The notes under the pieces are model-generated. The model searched no databases. It saw only the letters and a program-made list of their open reading frames with translations, and was not told the DNA's origin. Shown here one piece after another: positions 47,903-60,836 of a stretch of DNA of 64,000 nt (positions are counted from its first letter, which is position 1; every line of letters begins with the position of its first letter). Origin of the DNA: Ashinkailepas kermadecensis (taxonomy: Eukaryota; Arthropoda; Thecostraca; Neolepadidae); the NCBI GenBank assembly GCA_034440615.1, contig JAOTOM010004875.1:348501-412500 (forward strand), given 5' to 3'. Position numbers and translations under genes: made by a program.

Positions 47903-48165
47903 CTGCTCACACACAGACCACGTTGCTAGGATTTTCGTCCTGCTAACACACAGACCGCGTTGCTGGGTTTCCGATAGGGTAGCGGCTTGGTCAGGCCGCA
48001 GGGTCACGGCTCCTGCTCCGGCTGTGATCGTCCTGCTAACACAGACCACGTTGCTGGTGTTTCTGTTCTGTTCACACACAGGCGGCGTTGCTGGGGTTGC
48101 CGGTAGGGTAACGGTTTGGTCAGGTCGTAGGGCCACAACTCCCTTCAAGGTTGTGATCGTCACAG
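47898..48165 (-). repeat. Repeat carrying copies of the exon 8 acceptor
   Basis: TCGTCCTGCT (minus: AGCAG then GACGA) followed by A/C-rich ACACAGACC and CGTTGCT occurs at 47898, 47935 and 48028; the first is the real splice site. A longer duplication of about 129 bp (GATAGGGTAGCGG near 47,973 and GGTAGGGTAACGG near 48,102) covers the rest. Confidence 0.8.
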
Positions 48166-49252
48166 CTTCTAAATTAGACATCTGACAGTAATAGGTGATG
48201 TACGCAACTGGAATTTCAGCCAGATAAAACATTCGGAGGGTTCTTACGATAGGGGTCCTGGCAAAGTAGCCGCGCGCAGACGTAGTCGCATTGTGCAGAA
48301 TATATGTGTCTGGGTCCAGGGGCGGATCTAGAGGACGCAGTGACCATGGCCCCCTCCCCAAGAGACATATTTTTAGCTGAAATTTTGCACTAAAATGCTA
48401 TTTTATCTCAATTTAAGAACATTGTATGATATAAATAATGTCTTATGCAGACCAGACGAACATTAGCTGTTTGCGTGTGATGAGTTTTTTTTCGAAATCG
48501 GAGAACTTTATAACCGTCCCCCCCCGCCCCAAACAGGCTTCTGGATTGACCCCTGTTGGAGTCTGTGATTTGTGATTGTGCCTTATTGTCTCCAGTACCC
48601 CACTGTCATACGTCTGTTTCGACTTCGGTATTTCCAGCGAAATAACACATTCCCATAGATGTTTAGTCAAATAATCTTTGCGATCAGAAATGAAGAACCC
48701 ATCTAGTTGAGGGACAGTCACATCCCGTTATCAACTGGAAAATCTGCTCCAATACCCAAACATCAAGGCATGCCCCCTCAACTTATAAATTTTAGGAATT
48801 ATGTACTAAAAAAATCAATTTGCGTTCTTTGATATCGCACTTTCAATTTTCTGCACACAATTACGCACAATATTGCTTATGAGCCCATGAAAATGATCAA
48901 TGTAGCATCTCACAAAACTCTTCATGGATTATATCTGGCATGATTTCTAAAAATGTTTTGTAACAAGGACAAGTAGCTCACTTTTAACACGCATACTAAA
49001 CAGAACAATTTACTACCTGGCCTCCAACCTTCCAAAATTAAAATTATCATCTATTCTCCTCTCCTATTCATTTTGCAAAATCGTACCTTGGCCCTGGCAG
49101 CAATTCAACCGAAAAGCTAGAGCAGAATTACATTCAAAGACCAAATATGCTAGAGCACACACTGCCCGGTAGTGTCAACTAAAAGGTGAACATTTGATTT
49201 ATCTTTTCAGTTGCGCCTTTGCTGGCCATATTGGTCGGCGTGCGCGACGCAC

Positions 49253-49491
49253 CTTCTCCAGTTTGCTGATGAGCGGCGAGAGCGGCCCGGTACTGTCGAG
49301 GCCCAGTTTGTCTCGCAGCAGTAGCAGGTGCCGGATGCGGCCCACCTCCTCCAGTCGGGTCAGCTTCTCCAGCTCCCACTGGTGCTCGAAGATGAGACTG
49401 TCGCCGCGCGGCCGCCAACCCTCCAGGTTCTCCTCGCCGCGCACATAGGTGGCGCTCGTGTCGAGCACGCGTCTCTGGCGTCGGCTGGCGC
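49253..49491 (-). CDS. unc-104: Kinesin-3 (KIF1A/unc-104) exon 7
   Basis: 239 nt, entered in phase 1 and left in phase 0. The acceptor is GTGCGGACAG and the donor GAGAAG then GTGCGTCGC. It encodes [20 protein letters not shown], then [20 protein letters not shown] and [16 protein letters not shown]. This is among the most conserved stretches of KIF1A/KIF1B/UNC-104 after the DUF3694 region, and it identifies the gene as kinesin-3 rather than another kinesin. The protein moves synaptic vesicle precursors along microtubules; this part lies in the stalk/tail, not the motor. The gene runs leftwards to exon 8. Confidence 0.95.
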
Positions 49492-50338
49492 CTGTCCGCA
49501 CCGACCGGTCGTCACCGGCACGGCCATCGTCGGCACGGCGGCTGGGGTGCTTGCGTCCAGAGGCGCAACAAAGCGAACAGTGTCCCCCTCCCCCAAGATG
49601 CATTAGATTAACAATAAATTGTGTGGTTTGGACCACGACAAAGAAGAAATTTCCCAGTGCGCTTCGCCAACCGAAAGCGATCTCAGTTAGCTGATTTTTT
49701 GGGGGTCATTTTTTGGGGCTCGAGCCTCACCTCCCACATTAAGAAAATCCTCGCTGCGTCGCTGTCTACAATGACCGAGCCACTTTTCCCATGCTGCATC
49801 GAAATTAGAGCACTTACCCGAAGATTAAATTTCAGACACCTATTGCTGTGCTGTAAATATTAGTTGAGGACATTGTCGAATCCACAAAGTAAGACAATAG
49901 CTCGGCAACTGGGTACGTGAGGTCTCAAATGGGCTGAGCACAGGGATGTAAGTGTCTGTGGCTATGGATTAGGAATCTAGTCCATATGGCACGCTAGATC
50001 GAAAGTGGAAAGAGCAAAAAAAACTGCATGTGGAAATGACATGCCATGTGTGATGGAAAATAATGTGGATATGGTATAATGAGGAACTACAATTTGCAGG
50101 ATATGCAGAGCTGCAAATGGCGGCGATGACGTTCCCCGAGGCGAAGTAAATATGGCATGATAAGAAACAACAACCTACGGTATAGCACGACAACCTCAAC
50201 GAAACGCGCGTCGATCGAGCTGTGTGCCATTTTCTACCAGATATAACGTTGTGCAACATCCACCATCACAATCTGGATTACCGAAAAGAAGAGAAAAAGT
50301 CCATGGTATCCACATGAACGTACTATTTCTGTGTGTTC

Positions 50339-51560
<1,222 letters not shown>

Positions 51561-51917
51561 CCTGGGCTGCCTGCTGGGCTGGCTGGGCCACCCCGTCCGT
51601 CAGCCTGTGGTCGGGAACCTGGGCTACCGGCTGGATTGTCTGGACTATCCCTATCCCTCAGCCTGCGGCCGGATACCTGGGCTACCTGCTGAGCTGCCTG
51701 AGCCATCCCCGTCCCTCAGCCTGCGGCCGGATACCTGGGCTACCTGCTGAGCTGCCTGAGCCATCCCCGTCCCTCAGCCTGCGGCCGGATACCTGGGCTA
51801 CCTGCTGAGCTGCCTGAGCCATCCCCGTCCCTCAGCCTGCGGCCGGATACCTGGGCTACCTGCTGAGCTGCCTGAGCCATCCCCGTCCCTCAGCCTGCGG
51901 CCGGATACCTGGGCTAC
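51561..51917 (-). repeat. 58-bp minisatellite carrying copies of the exon 6 donor
   Basis: The phrase CTGGGCTACCTG recurs so that the donor-like junction (minus CAG then GTAGCCCAGG) falls at 51628, 51686, 51744, 51802 and 51860, and at the real donor 51918: a constant 58-bp spacing. Units are nearly identical (GAGCCATCCCCGTCCCTCAG). Confidence 0.92.
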
Positions 51918-52104
51918 CTGCAGCGTCAGCGGCGCGGCGGAGGCTCAGCTCGTAGATGGCCGTCAGTCGGCTGGTGTCGACGCTTCCCAGCAGACTGCCC
52001 AGCAGCAGGTGACGGAAGGTGCGAGGAGCCGTGCGCGCGTGTCGACTGTACACGGTCATACACAGGTCCTTGGTGATGATGGCCGGCTGTGTGCAGGTGG
52101 ACAG
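51918..52104 (-). CDS. unc-104: Kinesin-3 (KIF1A/unc-104) exon 6
   Basis: 187 nt, phase 0 in, phase 1 out. The acceptor is CGTGTCCGGCAG; the donor is GCTGCAG then GTAGCCCAGG. It encodes CTQPAIITKDLCMTVYSRHA, a serine/leucine-rich stretch, then RLTAIYELSLRRAADA. This equals the KIF1 segment CTQPAVVTKD ... VTGVYELSL of the DUF3694 region. The donor sequence is repeated five or more times just inside the intron. Confidence 0.95.
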
Positions 52105-53303
52105 CTGCCGGACACGCGGTGTCAGGACGGCATGTCGGGGCGCAGCTGCAGAGCATAGGTCTTTACAAAATGTAGTCCCTTATCTGGGGGTTTTAGTACG
52201 GCGCACATTCACACAGACACACAGATACACTATGGACACGACAGAGGTCCCGCTTTCGGCACCCTTGTGGGACAGTCCTGCTCACGCGCTTGTTCTCATG
52301 TTATCCACCGTACACGTTGCGCACACGGTGGGAAACGCAAATGTATCAGGCCTGGCGAACAGGGGTCTGCTGCCGTGACACGAAGCAAAACCGTGCCCTC
52401 GGGGAGAGCCACCGGACCGAAGGATCTGTTTAAAGGCCGGTCATGTCCGTGAATTGAACCCGATACCGCGGGCGCTGGTCGGTCAGCGTTACTGTATGTC
52501 GCGGCGAACACTCCCCAGCTACTGCCATCTTCTGGCCAGGAGCCGGCCGAGGAAAAGTCTGCCCGGGGTCAGACTTAACCAAGGGCTTTCCACACCCGAA
52601 CAGTCGCATTGAAAGACTGCGCAACCGAGGTGGTGTTTGAGAGAAGAGGTGTCACCACCAGAGCAGCCTGCCGGAACGGAGTTGGAGACCAGAGGTATCA
52701 GAGCAGTGTGGGAGAGGCAGGGCTGGATAGGGTAGGTGCCAGAGCAGAGTGTGGAAAGAGGCAGGGCTGGAGATGATAAATCTTAGAGAAGCGTTTGGAG
52801 GGGAGTAGAGCTAGAGAACAGAGGTGCTAGGGCAGCGTGTTGGGGCGGCGCTGGAAATAAATAATGTAGAGGTTTGTAGAGAGTTGTAGACGTTGTAAAG
52901 AGTTAATGTAGCGGAGGGAGGTGAGAAATGACACAAGGAGTTGAAGAGAGATCACGGAGAGAAGGCGAGGTGTAAGTGAAAGGGAAAGACCGTCAAAGGG
53001 CGGGGAGGTGTCTGAGAGGGAAGGATGGCTGTTGGGGAGAGAAGGAGAGATATCAGGACCAGGGGAGAGGTGTCAGATAGAGGAGGTATGCGAAGGAGAA
53101 GGGGTTGCAGGGCCACAGAAAGGGGCTTCATCAGCAAGGACAGATATATAATAGGCACCGAAAAATGTGAGATGAACAGGGTAGTAGGTAATAATAAAAA
53201 TGCTCAATAATGTAGACGTGCTTAATGTTGGTAAGTCATTGGACTAAATTTTGCTCGAAACTGTGTGTTCAGGAGAGCTGAAGGGAGTACAGCTACACGT
53301 GTG

Positions 53304-53307
<4 letters not shown>
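52105..53307. other. Intron sequence with a degenerate G-rich repeat
   Basis: No exon is seen. At about 52,640-52,860 a degenerate unit with GAGGCAGGGCTGGA and CCAGAGCAG recurs four or five times. Confidence 0.5.
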
Positions 53308-53530
<223 letters not shown>

Positions 53531-53766
53531 CGGGGGCACCAACAACTGGTGACTTTGGAGAATGGCTGGTAGATTTGAGAATTGGGGATCGGGAGAAGCT
53601 ATCTAATTAGAGAACCAGTTATCGTAAAAACTAGGAAAATATAGACTATCACTGCCAGGCAAATTGAGACTTGCCTACAAAGTCCAATAACTAGGTTCGC
53701 AATGTGCATACAATTGCATATGAAATGTTCTGTAAGGGAAGGAGAGACACACATATACCGTTAGAT

Positions 53767-53895
53767 GGAGGTGGCGTAGTTGGTAAGAGGTTACCGATCA
53801 AGGCGCAATTGGCTACGTTCAGATTGGAAGAATCTCTGTCGCATCTCAGCACTGGTGCAGCTGATTAACACGCGCCCTGGACGGCCTCCGAAAAT
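53767..53895 (+). mobile_element. tRNA-like SINE candidate
   Basis: GTGGCGTAGTTGGTAAGAGG fits a polymerase III box A, and ACGTTCAGATT about 35 bases later resembles box B. No target duplication was found and the 3' end is unclear, so the call is tentative. Confidence 0.4.
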
Positions 53896-54865
53896 CACGC
53901 GCACTGGAGTGGGGTGGGGGGCAGAATCCGCCCGCCCCCTACGATCTCGGCTTCTATTATAGCTAGGGTAACGACATGTTCAGGGTAGATGGGCATGGTA
54001 GTGACCTATATTGTGTGCAAATTTTATGACCTTACGTCAATATCTTCAAGGACAAATGAGGTCGCATATATCATATTTGGTTTGTTTTGCGTGGCTTGGA
54101 TTCACATGGTTATGGATCGCTGCGATTGTGTTTAAATGCTCCAAAACGGGCATCAATGATGTTTTGGACAAACCTAATGATGCAATATAGATGATAAATC
54201 CGGAAGTTGTACTCAGGTCAGCTATATATCAGCACTGTATCGGGTCAGTTACTGGTTCCAGTTACCGGAACCGGGCCGCCCGCCGGACCGGCGGGCGTTC
54301 CGGCGCAATCAGCTTCACGAAGAAAGGGCTGAAGTACATGAATGAAGTATGGAAACGCTTAGGTTCACAATGACAAAAACAGAAGTTTTCAGTACGGAGT
54401 AACATGCAAAATGACATGAAACGCATGACTGTCATTTGCATTTATGACAACCTTCTAGTTGAACAAGTTTGGTTTCATTGGCCTGTAATGAACTTTACCT
54501 GAGTTGACCTCGGTGACCCGGCATGATCTTGAAACAATATAGCATAATGATATACATCAAACAAGTCGCTAGTATTGCCATGAACACTTCCCTTTTGCCG
54601 ATACACCGATACAGTGCCGATACGCCGATACGCCGATGCCGATACAGTGCATCAGCGCCGATTTTTGTGGTCTGACGCTACGAAATGTTTTGACTTTAAC
54701 TGCCTCTAACTTGACACATATTTTCGTTTTTATTGTTTTATGCGACGCGCCGGACATTTCTAAGCAGGTACACCAAACACGACCTATATTGACCGGTAAA
54801 ATCTGGAGTTCTTTACGAAAATCGGAGGGGTGGGCGGATTTCGCCCCCCTCTCCAGTGCGCGTGT
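53896..54865. mobile_element. Non-autonomous DNA transposon with ~45-bp inverted termini
   Basis: The left end reads CACGCGCACTGGAGTGGGG, then GAATCCGCCC; the right end is the reverse complement of CACGCGCACTGGAGAGGGG with GAAATCCGCCC. The inside is non-coding and contains a perfect GC hairpin (CGCCCGCCGG, one base, CCGGCGGGCG at 54277-54297). A CCGATAC-rich patch lies at 54,598-54,655. Confidence 0.65.
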
Positions 54866-55039
54866 TAAACAATCAAACACAGGCCACGTCTTGCATGCTT
54901 CTCAGCCATATACTACACCAAAAATTGCTAGATGGGAACCAAATATTTTCACATAGCAACAAAAATAGCTTACTTCCAAGCAAGACGAGATAGTGAAGTA
55001 AGTCATCACCTACTTCCACGCAACACGAGATGCTGATAT

Positions 55040-55154
55040 AAGCCAACTCACTTCCACAGGAGAGACAGACCAGCTTATACAAGGTATGCGGTGGATAGTA
55101 GGACAGATCGGCCTACCTCCAGATAGGTGGAGAGTTAGGTACACCAGCTTATAC
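55040..55154 (-). repeat. Detached unit of the 76-bp splice-site array
   Basis: It contains GGCCTACCTCCAGATAGG (junction at 55117) and ACACCAGCTTATAC, the same order as the array at 58,685-59,098. The two parts were separated by the hAT-like insertion. Confidence 0.85.
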
Positions 55155-58100
55155 CAGGGCCTACTCTTGCATGTTAACTAGGTGGGATGCTTCCCACATA
55201 GTGCCGTGAAATCCCACCTGGTGGAGTAAAACAAATCCCACCTAGTCAAAGGGATCTTCAATGGAGAAACCAACCAAAAACAAATCCTAGTATGGTTCCG
55301 GTAGCGGAAGTGATCTCTCCTTGGAACGGTGCATTTTTATCACGACAAAAAATGGTAGCATTTTGGCAGCACCTATGTTGAAGTCAACGCGACAAGGAAG
55401 GCTCAAATGTGAAATGTTTCGGTGAAAAATGCATGCTGTAAAGCCAACAATTGGGTCCATGAATGGTGGTATCACACAAAACATGACCTTGTAGACTTTT
55501 ACGCAAAGCACAGGAGCGGGCAATGCGAGCAAGGCCGCATGACAAGAGTGACCAGAGATAGATATTCCTTTGCGGTCTTTTCTTTGATGTTGCTAAGATG
55601 AAGGGACAGATGAAGCTGTCTTTGCCTTTGCAAAAAAGGGCAAGGTGTGTAACGTGGTGGAATGTTGATCGGTTCTTCCTTCCCCAGGCAACACTACCCC
55701 CTTTCCCCGGGAAAATGCTGCAGCTGCCACCCCCTCGCAACCCTCACCAAGAGTTTGTGGGGCCCCAAAGAATCACACCGGGGTTTGGAGACAAAAAAAT
55801 CCGCCGGACCCCGACAAATCCCGCTGGGGCCCACAAAATGCACACTGGGACCCCATGAAGAACGCATTGAGGGCCCAAAAAGTCACGTCGGGCCCCTGAA
55901 AATGTTGCCGGGGCACGATGCTCGCACTGAGGCTCCTGAAAATCATATTGGGGCCTCAAAAATCGCTCAGTGACCACTAAGAAGGACCCCGGGGTCTCTG
56001 AATTGTGGGACCGGGGCCCCCCAAAACGTCGCGCCGATCTACTGAAAATCACGCTGGGGACCTCAAAAGGTCGGGCCGGCGCCCCCGAAATAGCGCCAGA
56101 ACCCAAAAGTCTGACCGTGGCCCCTGGAAATCGCGTTGGGTGTCGAGTCGAGGCCGCTAAAGCTCAGGCTAGGGATCCCAACAAATGACGCCTGGGCCAA
56201 CAAAATAGCACTGAGACACGAAGTCGCATCGAAGCCCTTGAGAATCACAATGGTGGCCCAAAAGGTCGCGTCGGTGCTCCAAAAGTCGCAGCTGCGTCCC
56301 AAAAATCAATTTTTACCAGGAATGTCACTCTGCGGCCTCTCAAATCACTTCAATGACTCCCCAAAATGCCATCGGACCCCGGAAAAGAAACGTGCCGAGC
56401 CACCGAAAAATCGCACCGGGAGCCCGGAGAATCATATCGGTTTCAAAAACATCACACAAGGGGCTTATAAAAATATAGAACTCTACCCTCGAAAATCACA
56501 CCACTGCTCGATCGAACCGACTCGAGCACTGGAATATTAAGCACAGGTCCCGAAAGGAAATTCTGCGATGGGTCCTTCTACTCTCAAGGGTGGCTCGGTT
56601 GAAAAAGCTCGTTGAACAGCCGCAGTGGCATACCAAAAGGGAAATGTCCCCATTAATCCTGAGAGGAATGGGCTCCCAAGAATCGTGCCGGGTTTCCAAA
56701 AAATCGCGCTGGGGCCCAAACACTCGCATCGGGGCCATCAGATTTCGCGTAAGCGCCTCCAAATAAATGAAGCGGGCCCCAGAAAACAAGCGCCGGGCTG
56801 GAAAATTTGCACAGGGGCCCGTCAAAATCGCGCTGAGACCCCAACTAAATACGAGCCCCGCGAACTTCCAGCGAACCCCTCCCGAAATGCCGCACCAGGG
56901 ATACAAAATTTCCGTCGGTATTCCCAAAAATTTGCATCGGGGCATTAAATACTCCCGTCGTGGCGGCAATTGGCGTTGAAGTCCCTAAATAAACACAACG
57001 TGGCCAAAAAAATGGCATTGGACCCCAAATAGATAAAGCCGGAGCCCCCAATATGAGAAGGAATATAAAAAATAAATGTCCGAGCCATGATAATGGCTCT
57101 GGAGCCCCAAACATAGCACATTCAAAAATCGCGTACGGCCCCGAAAGAACGTACCGGAACTCGAAAAATCGCGGCGGGAGACAAAAATATGATGCCGCGT
57201 ATCCGAAAAAAATTAGGCCGTGATTTCGACATTTAATTTTTTTCAAGAGCTCTCCAAAAATCGTGTCCAGTGCAGAAAACTGGCGTCGGGTCCCCAGAAC
57301 CACGCGCCTGGGCCCGACAAGTTGCACCAGGTCCCCAAAGTCGTGCTGGGGCCCTATGAATGTGCATCAGGAGCCCAAAGAAGCACAGCAGGATGCTAAG
57401 AGCATATCGGGAGGACGAAAAAGCATCGGGCCCTGCAAAGCGCACCGAGTCTCGCAAAAAGCGACAGGGCCTTCAAACATGTGTTACATCCCTAAATAAA
57501 CACACTGGGAGCTCTTAAAAAACGCACCGGTGGCCCTCAAAGCACACCGGGGTTCAAGCACTCATGATACCGCATGAGGGGTTCAAAAACAGGCTGGGGC
57601 TCACAAGAAGCGACATGGTCCTAAAAAGAACAGATTAGGCCAGGCACTAACTAAACACATCGGCGTATTCGAAAACGCGCCGGGACCTAACACAATCCAT
57701 CGGTGCACAAACAAAACCATAACAAGAACCGGGGTGTGAACAATGTGCCGCGTCCCTAACAAAACTTGGCTGGAGCCCTAAAACACATATGTAGACGAAG
57801 AAAAACCCAGCGGGTCGAAAAAAAGAACATCGAGCCAGGGACTTGGCCCGGTATCCAATCTTCGAGCATATTTAATCAAAGAGATGAAATGCATCAAAGC
57901 TCAGTGGGTATGCGGATTTCTTAACCACCAGAAAATGTGGGAAGAAGAGAACTAGTCATCGAATTGAATAAATATAATTTTACCAGCGAACCCCTATGCA
58001 AGGCATTTCATCACGTGAAATGTGGCGCAAGACATATCATATGGTAGCAAAACATAGGAGGCCTAGCAGAAACCATAGAATCGCACGAAGTGTGGTGAAT

Positions 58101-58684
58101 GCGCCAAATGCGAAGCCGAGTCTACACGCGCACGAACCTTGGCGTGGTGGCGACCGGGCGCTACGAACTGGAATGCCTGAAATTGGAAGTTAATATTTTT
58201 AAGTGATTTGCGCGGGTGTAGTTTCAGCAGTCTCAGGTGACATCAAGGTATGCTAAAAGAAAAACCTTTGAACAAGATGGGGGAGATAGGATTGAAATCC
58301 GGTGACTCAAAAACGTTGGTGATGGTTTAGGCCACCTCTAGAGTAAAATTAAGTTGGTCACCGATGGATTATTTTTTTTTAATTAAGTACGTGCCACTTT
58401 GAAAAATATTGGTCGAAATTCAGTGTCTTTAGACCAGAAATGGTGGTAAGCTGGGCACCCTCCAAATCCGTTTGCATTCTCTCATAACGCAAACCCTAGG
58501 TACGCCACTGGGGCGGGGGCCCCGGGCGGGGGCCCCGGGCGGTAGGGTTGGGTCCGCGCCGAAAGTCCATCCCCCTCCCCCGACCGGTGGGCTAGATCCG
58601 TCTGTGACGCCATATTGTACTGATTAGGTATGAGTGAGTAATCCCACCTGGTGAAAATTCCTTAGAGGAGGCCCTGGCTTATAC
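55147..58684. mobile_element. hAT-like element with 8-bp target duplication
   Basis: The element spans 55155-58676. Its ends are CAGGGCCTACTCT and the complement of CAGGGCCTCCTCT, followed by a shared AGGTGGGAT. It is flanked by GCTTATAC on both sides (55147-55154 and 58677-58684). Deleting it and one duplication restores CCAGCTTATACAAGGTATG, exactly the unit found in the surrounding 76-bp array. The 8-bp duplication and CAG termini fit the hAT superfamily. Subterminal TCCCACCTGGT-type motifs recur. No transposase is present; most of the inside is element X copy 3. Confidence 0.85.
55690..58510 (-). mobile_element. Element X, copy 3 (inverted relative to copy 1)
   Basis: Read on the minus strand from 58,510 it starts CAGTGGCGTACC and follows copy 1 from about 11,290 to 13,910 unit by unit. 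It shares phrases such as CTTTTTGCGAGACT, CCCAGGCGCGTGGTTC (one base different) and the island TATGCCACTGCGGC near 56,630. It is nested in the hAT-like element. Confidence 0.85.
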
Positions 58685-59098
58685 AAGGTATGAGGTGGAT
58701 AGTAGGACAGATCAGCCTACCTCCAGATAGGCGGAGAGAGTCAGGTACACCAGCTTATTCCATGGATGCGGTGGGTATTAGGACAGATCAGCCTACTTCC
58801 AGATAGGCGGAGAGAGTCAGGTGCACTAGCTTATACAAGGTATGCGGTGGATATTAGGACAGATCAGCCTACCTCCAGATAGCTGGAGAGTTAGGTGCAC
58901 CAGCACATACAAGGTATGTGGTGGATAGTAGAACAGATCGGCCTACCTCCAGATAGGCGGAGAGAGTCAAGTACACCAGCTTATACAACGTATGTGGTGG
59001 ATAGTAGGACAGATCAGCCTACCTCCAGATAGGCGGAGAGAGTCAGGTGCACTAGCTTATACAAGGTATGCGGTGGATATTAGGACAGATCAGCCCAC
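58685..59098 (-). repeat. 76-bp minisatellite carrying copies of the exon 5 donor
   Basis: The junction CTACCTCCAG (minus CTGGAG then GTAGGC) falls at 58721, 58797, 58873, 58947 and 59023; the real exon end is 59099. Spacings are 76, 76, 74, 76 and 76. Each unit carries about 33 bases of exon 5 (ATAGGCGGAGAGAGTCAGGT) plus about 43 bases of intron. Confidence 0.95.
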
Positions 59099-59223
59099 CT
59101 CCAGATAGGCAGAGAGAGTCAGGTACACCAGTTCCCCATAAGGTGTGACGCGATTCAACAGGGCCGAGTTGTGAAGAGACGAATCCCAAGCAGCTTCGAA
59201 GCGTAGTATTGTCCTCGAATCTC
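59099..59223 (-). CDS. unc-104: Kinesin-3 (KIF1A/unc-104) exon 5
   Basis: 125 nt, phase 1 in, phase 0 out. The acceptor is GCTGTGTTGTAG; the donor is CTGGAG then GTGGGCTGA. It encodes [19 protein letters not shown], then [20 protein letters not shown], matching the KIF1A segment [15 protein letters not shown] ... MTLSAYIE. The intronic reading continues to a stop at once (GTG GGC TGA), so use of any downstream donor copy would truncate the protein. Confidence 0.95.
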
Positions 59224-60000
<777 letters not shown>

Positions 60001-60099
60001 CTGCATACTCGAGGTATTCTCCGGGGAAGAGTCCGAGAGAGAGTACCGTAGTATCACTTTCATCATCGTCGTCGAACTCTGGGGTATTTCTCACGCGTC
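60001..60099 (-). CDS. unc-104: Kinesin-3 (KIF1A/unc-104) exon 4
   Basis: 99 nt, phase 1 at both ends. The acceptor is TTCTGGTACCCCCAG, the donor TATGCAG then GTTAGTGC. It encodes [19 protein letters not shown] and then an [18 protein letters not shown] stretch, matching RIRNTPETDES ... LSLNILSSGYI of KIF1A. The phases fit both neighbours exactly. The exon is acidic and less conserved at its end. Confidence 0.9.
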
Positions 60100-60101
60100 C
60101 T

Positions 60102-60510
60102 GGGGGTACCAGAACAATTGTCGGTTCTGCATGTGCCATGGTGGTTAGAAAGGATCTAGCTGCCAGTTCCACGCGCTGTGATGGTCAGAAAGGCATTCAT
60201 CTGTTCGCAGTGCCCTACAGGTGAGGATGAGAGCCTCCAGTTCCGCATACGATCTGAAGGTCAGAAGGGACATCGATGGCTCTGTATATGTCATACAGGT
60301 AATGGATGGAGTTACCAGTTCCGCACGTGCCATGGTGGTGAATTACCAATGCCGCATGTGTCCTGGTAGTGGGTTATCAGTACCGCATATGCCATGGTAG
60401 TGAATTGTCAGCACAGCATGTGCCATGGTAGGAAGTTAGCAGTACCGCACATACCATGGTAGTGAGTTGTCAGTACCGCATGTACCATGGTAGTGAGTTA
60501 CGATGCTACC
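60102..60510 (+). repeat. 31-bp minisatellite upstream of the exon 4 acceptor
   Basis: The unit is TACCGCATGTACCATGGTAG + TGAGTTGTCAG. About six clear copies lie at 60,316-60,500, with degenerate copies down to about 20 bases from the exon 4 acceptor. It fills most of the exon 3-4 intron. Confidence 0.85.
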
Positions 60511-60566
60511 GTTCTATCTTCCTGTCATACAATTGACCTACCCCGTTGAAGCCCTTCTCCAGATTT

Positions 60567-60686
60567 CAGATGACAAGCGGCAGCCAGGTTCTCACCTACT
60601 ACCAGCTCGCGCACGTCCTGCCAGTTCAGATGACAAGCGGCAGCCAGGTTCTCACCTACTACCAGCTCGCGCACGTCCTGCCAGTT
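60567..60686 (-). repeat. Perfect 60-bp tandem duplication across the exon 3 donor
   Basis: 60567-60626 and 60627-60686 are identical base for base. The length is a multiple of three. Confidence 0.98.
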
Positions 60687-60820
60687 GATGTCTGCCGATG
60701 GTTCGTGGACGACGGTGATACGGATGCGCCTCTGCAGGCCCTGGTGCAGCAGGAACTGACTGCGGGTGGGCAGGTCGTCGCAGTGGTCCACCACCGCTGG
60801 CACGTACTCGCCGTTCGGAG
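60656..60820 (-). CDS. unc-104: Kinesin-3 (KIF1A/unc-104) exon 3 (alternative end 60596)
   Basis: 165 nt, phase 1 at both ends. The acceptor is ACCATCGACAG; the donor is GTAGTAG then GTGAGAACC. It encodes [20 protein letters not shown], then [18 protein letters not shown] and [10 protein letters not shown], matching KIF1A NGDYIPAVVDH ... FLLHQGIQRRITVTLLHE ... RELVVG. A perfect 60-bp tandem duplication (60567-60626 and 60627-60686) copies 31 exon bases and 29 intron bases including the donor. The second donor at 60596 stays in frame and would add 20 residues without a stop. Confidence 0.95.
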
Positions 60821-60836
60821 CTGTCGATGGTGCAAC

